NCBI GenBank assembly: GCA_018821745.1
Contig: JAHJLU010000541.1
Span: forward strand, 1 to 8,440
Direction of reading: 5' to 3'
Source: Myxococcota bacterium
GTDB taxonomy: Bacteria; Myxococcota_A; Polyangia; HGW-17
DNA: 8,440 nucleotides
Part shown: piece after piece, positions 5,946 to 8,440 of the stretch
Layout of the letters: every line of letters begins with the position of its first letter
How positions within the stretch are numbered: position 1 is the first letter of the stretch
Notes under the pieces: generated by a model
What the model was told of the DNA's origin: nothing
Databases searched by the model: none
The model's input: only the letters and a program-made list of their open reading frames with translations
Translations under genes and position numbers: made by a program

Positions 5946-7220
5946 ATGAAACATTACATGACAACATTACTGATAATTTTTGCTTTTCTCGCTTTTTCCT
6001 GCGACGACGAGAGTTCATCCAATGGACCCCTCACGGAGACTGAATGCGGCGACGGGATCGACAACGATGGTGACGGGTATGTGGACTGTTCGGATCAGGA
6101 TTGTTTTCACGACCCCTCCTGTGAGAGCAACAACACAAACAACATCAACAATGTAAATTCCGAGATATGCGACAACCAGGTCGATGATGATCTCGACGGT
6201 TTTGTGGATTGTGACGATCTGGACTGCGTCGACGCCTGTGAGTATCTGGAGATCTGTGACAACCAGGTCGATGATGACGGCGACGGATTTGTGGACTGTT
6301 CGGATCAGGACTGCTTTGATAATCAGGCCTGCGCCGAACCACTCAATGAGATCTGTGACAACGGCCTGGACGATGACTGGGACGGGAAGGTGGACTGCAG
6401 TGACTCCGACTGCGAGGGCGCTCCCAGCTGTCAGACGCAAAACGAAGTGTGTGACAACGGACTCGATGATGACGGTGACGGGAGCGTGGACTGTGATGAC
6501 AGCGACTGCGAATCCGCCGCCGAGTGTCAGCCCGGTGTGGAGCAATGCGGCAACCATATGGATGACGATGGCGATGGATACGTTGACTGTGATGATCAGG
6601 ACTGCTGGGACAACCCACAGTGTGTCACCGGCGAAGAAATCTGCGACAATGGTGTGGATGACGATGGTGACGGCTATATTGACTGTGAAGATGCCGATTG
6701 TTTTGGTCCCCTGTGTCCAGAGGGCATCGAGACCAACTGCAACGATGGCATCGACAACGATGGGGATGGTTATTTTGATTGTGAGGACTATGACTGTGCG
6801 GCGTCGCCCCAGTGTGACCCCCCCCTGGAGATTTGTGACAACGGACTGGACGACAACGCCAATGGACTGATCGACTGCGGTGACCCCGATTGTTTTGCCG
6901 ACCCCGCATGCAGTACGTGTGATGTTGTGGACAATACGGGGTGCAGTTCCACGGAGAATTGTTATTTCGATTATGACGGGAACAGCCCCTCCTACGAGGG
7001 TTACTGCACAGCGGTCGAGGGCGGCGGTGCCTACCAGGCTCCCTGTAATGCCACGGAAGATTGTCAACCGGGGCTCTACTGTTCATCGAGCAGACAGTAT
7101 TGCAACACCCTGTGCCATAAGAGCTCCAATGACTGTCCCTTCACTGCAAATGGCACCCAGCTGCAGTGCAACTCCTTCCAGAACGCCAGCGGTGATTTTG
7201 GCTGGTGTGCATTCAACTGA
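5946..7220 (+). CDS. Cys/Asp-rich lipoprotein with nine calcium-loop-like DGDG repeats
   Basis: A 424-residue, strongly acidic predicted lipoprotein of unknown function. Residues 1-18 form a signal peptide ending in LAFS, with Cys19 as the predicted lipidated residue, followed by Asp-Asp. Residues 33-322 contain nine repeats, mostly 32 residues apart, each with four cysteines and a loop of the form D-x-D/N-x-D-G-x-V-D-C-x-D. Acidic or amide residues at loop positions 1, 3, 5, 9 and 12 with Gly at 6 match EF-hand or dockerin-type calcium loops, so calcium binding plus disulfide cross-linking is likely; MopE-type metal-binding repeats look similar. An Asn tether (62-71) separates repeats 1 and 2. 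A four-cysteine segment (325-354) and an eight-cysteine module (367-421) close the protein. I count 49 cysteines in all. AAGGAGG (5933-5939) is 6 nt before the ATG. A stiff surface stalk or adhesion role is only a guess. Confidence 0.87.
   Translation: MKHYMTTLLIIFAFLAFSCDDESSSNGPLTETECGDGIDNDGDGYVDCSDQDCFHDPSCESNNTNNINNVNSEICDNQVDDDLDGFVDCDDLDCVDACEYLEICDNQVDDDGDGFVDCSDQDCFDNQACAEPLNEICDNGLDDDWDGKVDCSDSDCEGAPSCQTQNEVCDNGLDDDGDGSVDCDDSDCESAAECQPGVEQCGNHMDDDGDGYVDCDDQDCWDNPQCVTGEEICDNGVDDDGDGYIDCEDADCFGPLCPEGIETNCNDGIDNDGDGYFDCEDYDCAASPQCDPPLEICDNGLDDNANGLIDCGDPDCFADPACSTCDVVDNTGCSSTENCYFDYDGNSPSYEGYCTAVEGGGAYQAPCNATEDCQPGLYCSSSRQYCNTLCHKSSNDCPFTANGTQLQCNSFQNASGDFGWCAFN
6042..6911 (+). repeat. 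Nine-copy 96-bp (32-residue) coding repeat
   Basis: The first cysteines of the repeats are at residues 34, 75, 104, 137, 169, 201, 233, 265 and 297. Spacing is therefore 41, 29, 33 and then five times 32 residues. Repeats 1 to 3 are irregular: an asparagine tether lies between 1 and 2, and repeat 2 has a shortened tail. Copies 1-3 share long exact DNA matches (6080-6100 with 6290-6310; 6171-6190 with 6258-6277), whereas the later copies agree mainly at the protein level. Repeat 9 is the most divergent, with DDNANG in place of the usual DDDGDG. Confidence 0.93.
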
Positions 7221-7303
7221 TCCTTATTATCCTTCGGAATTTTCGCAGCGGGCAGGATTTCTCTACGGGCGGACTGGTTCCAGGGGATTACTGGGTCAAG
7301 AAT

Positions 7304-7332
7304 TTGCTGAAAAACCCGTGCGGCCGTACTAT
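7304..7332 (+). promoter_or_regulatory. Candidate promoter for the FHA/ExbB-like operon
   Basis: In the 146-bp gap after the second lipoprotein gene, TTGCTG (7304-7309) and TACTAT (7327-7332) are 17 bp apart; an overlapping TATATT (7330-7335) would be an alternative -10. Match to the sigma70 consensus is moderate. A start near 7339 would leave a leader of about 28 nt. No clear terminator for the preceding gene is visible in the gap. Confidence 0.33.
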
Positions 7333-7366
7333 ATTGCACAGAAAAGGATCCTGAGCTGACAGACCA

Positions 7367-7732
7367 ATGGCCCATCGATACAAACTCGGAAAAGGTGAAA
7401 CCTGCAGCCTTCTTGTTGAAGAAGAGTCCATCTCGCCCGAGCACGCTGTTTTTATTGACTGTGGCGACTATCTGCGCATTGAGGACATCTCGAAAAATGG
7501 TACCTATCTGGTGCGCCACTCCGTCAGAAGGCGGCTGACCAAGCACGTGATCGAACCCTTGAGAAACGACGATGTGCTCTTTTTCGGCTACATGGATCAG
7601 GCCTTTGATGTTCATGAGATCTTCAGCCAGATTAAGGCGATGCGTCTGCCCGTGGGAAGTCAGCGGGTGCGCTGCGGAGTCCATGGGATTATCCACATGG
7701 AAAACAAACGATGTCCACTGTGTCCGCCGTAG
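7367..7732 (+). CDS. Small FHA-domain protein with a possible C-terminal zinc site
   Basis: A 121-residue cytoplasmic protein. Residues about 5-82 form a forkhead-associated (FHA) domain, a fold that binds phosphothreonine peptides. The hallmarks are LGKG at 7-10, SPEHA at 23-27 and ISKNGT at 41-46, followed by a late LRNDDVLFFG (65-74). The usual GR Arg that contacts phosphate is replaced by Lys9, while Ser23, His26, Asn44 and Thr46 are kept. The N-terminus begins almost at the first conserved strand. Residues 103-119 contain C-x2-H-x9-C-x2-C, which could hold a zinc ion. An in-frame TGA at 7352-7354 makes the ATG at 7367 the only plausible start; it lacks a clear Shine-Dalgarno, so translation may be weak. 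The next gene starts 20 bp downstream. A kinase that would make its ligand is not in the window. Confidence 0.82.
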   Translation: MAHRYKLGKGETCSLLVEEESISPEHAVFIDCGDYLRIEDISKNGTYLVRHSVRRRLTKHVIEPLRNDDVLFFGYMDQAFDVHEIFSQIKAMRLPVGSQRVRCGVHGIIHMENKRCPLCPP

Positions 7733-7752
7733 GTTGATATGGGAGGAGAATT

Positions 7753-8440
7753 TTGAAATTTTTAAAAGACTGGAAGACCAACAGAATGTTCCTCATCGCG
7801 TCGGGGATTGGTGTGAGTGTGCTGCTCATCGCGTTGCTCACCGCCATCTTATCCCGGGGGAGCACGCTGGCCAAGCTGCTCATCGATTTTCAGGAGGAGG
7901 GGTCCTCGCTCTTCCCCTATCCGTTAACAATCCAGAATATCATGTGGGTCATGTTCGGTGTGGCTATCGGGGACGCGCTGTATCGGCACCACAGCGCCAA
8001 CAATGAGCGCGCCTCCATTGAGCTGGGGCTGCTTCCGGAATCACACAACGCTATCATTACCAAAGAGAATTTGCCTGAACTCATGGAGAAATCCTATGTG
8101 TATCGGCAAAAACACGGCTACTTTCTGGCCCGACTTATTCACAGCGCGGGGATGAGTTTTCAGACCCACTCCTCCGCAGAGCAGGCCCACGAGGTCATGT
8201 CATCCCAGGTGGATATCGAGCTTCACCGCTCCGATCTGCGATACACGCTGCTCCGCTATATCGCCTGGCTGCTCCCGACCCTGGGGTTTATCGGGACCGT
8301 CGTTGGGATCTCGGCCTCCCTCTCCTCCATTGAGGTGGGGAACAAGACGCAGATGCAGCAGTCGGAGAAGATGGAGGGGGAGCAGGCCACCAAGAAAAAC
8401 TCCACCATTCAGAAGAGCTCTACCGATGATGTGACTTCCC
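7753..8440 (+). CDS. MotA/TolQ/ExbB-family proton-channel protein (3' end outside window)
   Basis: An open frame of 229 codons runs off the right edge without a stop. The start is TTG at 7753, supported by an excellent Shine-Dalgarno (GGAGG, 7742-7746, 6 nt away); the first in-frame ATG is at 7786 and would cut into the first helix. Predicted membrane segments are at residues 12-33, 59-77 and about 168-190. The third carries the family hallmark (WLLPTLGFIGTVVGIS, 172-187), the conserved helix of proton-channel subunits that use the proton motive force to drive a partner. After it comes an unusually polar stretch (191-229) rich in Lys, Gln, Ser, Glu and Thr, where a loop before the next helix is expected. 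It is probably cotranscribed with the FHA gene. Which subfamily it belongs to (ExbB/TolQ transport, a motor stator, or a ZorA-like defence protein) cannot be decided from the fragment. Confidence 0.78.
   Translation, partial: MKFLKDWKTNRMFLIASGIGVSVLLIALLTAILSRGSTLAKLLIDFQEEGSSLFPYPLTIQNIMWVMFGVAIGDALYRHHSANNERASIELGLLPESHNAIITKENLPELMEKSYVYRQKHGYFLARLIHSAGMSFQTHSSAEQAHEVMSSQVDIELHRSDLRYTLLRYIAWLLPTLGFIGTVVGISASLSSIEVGNKTQMQQSEKMEGEQATKKNSTIQKSSTDDVTS

Noticed and set aside
5015..5947. 310-residue open frame on the minus strand across the first lipoprotein gene
   Set aside because: It spans the intergenic gap and the complement of the NNV repeat (a Val-Asp-Val run) and has no recognisable domain. 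The sense frame explains the codon pattern.
6015..7067. 350-residue open frame on the minus strand opposite the DGDG repeat gene
   Set aside because: It lies opposite a gene built from Asp, Asn, Gly and Cys codons whose complement rarely forms stops. The translation is a repetitive Ile/Val/Thr pattern mirroring the sense repeats, with no independent motif, and the sense gene has a signal peptide, lipobox and Shine-Dalgarno.

Overview
The window looks like chromosomal DNA from a Gram-negative bacterium of the former Deltaproteobacteria, most likely Myxococcota or Bradymonadota-like. The grounds are outer-surface-type lipoproteins with Asn-Asn-Val tethers, Cys/Asp-rich DGDG repeats and Cys-rich C-terminal modules, plus an FHA protein paired with an ExbB/MotA-like channel subunit. 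This placement is an inference from protein style, not from a marker gene. All supported genes lie on the + strand, and I see no tRNA, rRNA, CRISPR array, transposase or integrase.

Positions 1-1745: the C-terminus of a gene entering from the left (a short hydrophilic stretch ending in one membrane helix), then a long-form uracil phosphoribosyltransferase (upp) and a NikR-type nickel-responsive repressor. The three are tightly spaced and could form one transcription unit.

Positions 1746-4874: a compact operon for the whole oxidative pentose phosphate branch, in the order gnd (short-form 6-phosphogluconate dehydrogenase), pgl (6-phosphogluconolactonase), zwf (glucose-6-phosphate dehydrogenase). 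Adjacent genes overlap. Gene order is the reverse of pathway order: Zwf makes the lactone, Pgl opens it and Gnd decarboxylates the product. A near-perfect intrinsic-terminator structure lies inside the 3' end of pgl, just before zwf, and a long-range inverted repeat precedes the gnd ribosome binding site.

Positions 4875-7366: two adjacent lipoprotein genes, each with its own strong Shine-Dalgarno and a candidate promoter. The first carries a 9-bp tandem repeat coding for an (NNV)8 tether. The second carries nine copies of a four-cysteine, EF-hand-loop-like repeat. Both begin with a lipobox followed by Cys-Asp-Asp and both end in the same eight-cysteine module, so they look like members of one secreted family.

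Positions 7367-8440: a small FHA-domain protein with a possible C-terminal zinc site, followed 20 bp later by a MotA/TolQ/ExbB-family proton-channel subunit that starts at TTG and runs off the right edge. This pair is the start of an operon whose main part lies outside the window. No complete, clearly novel multi-gene system can be demonstrated here. The most interesting leads are the intragenic terminator, the repeat architecture of the lipoproteins, and the FHA/ExbB pair.
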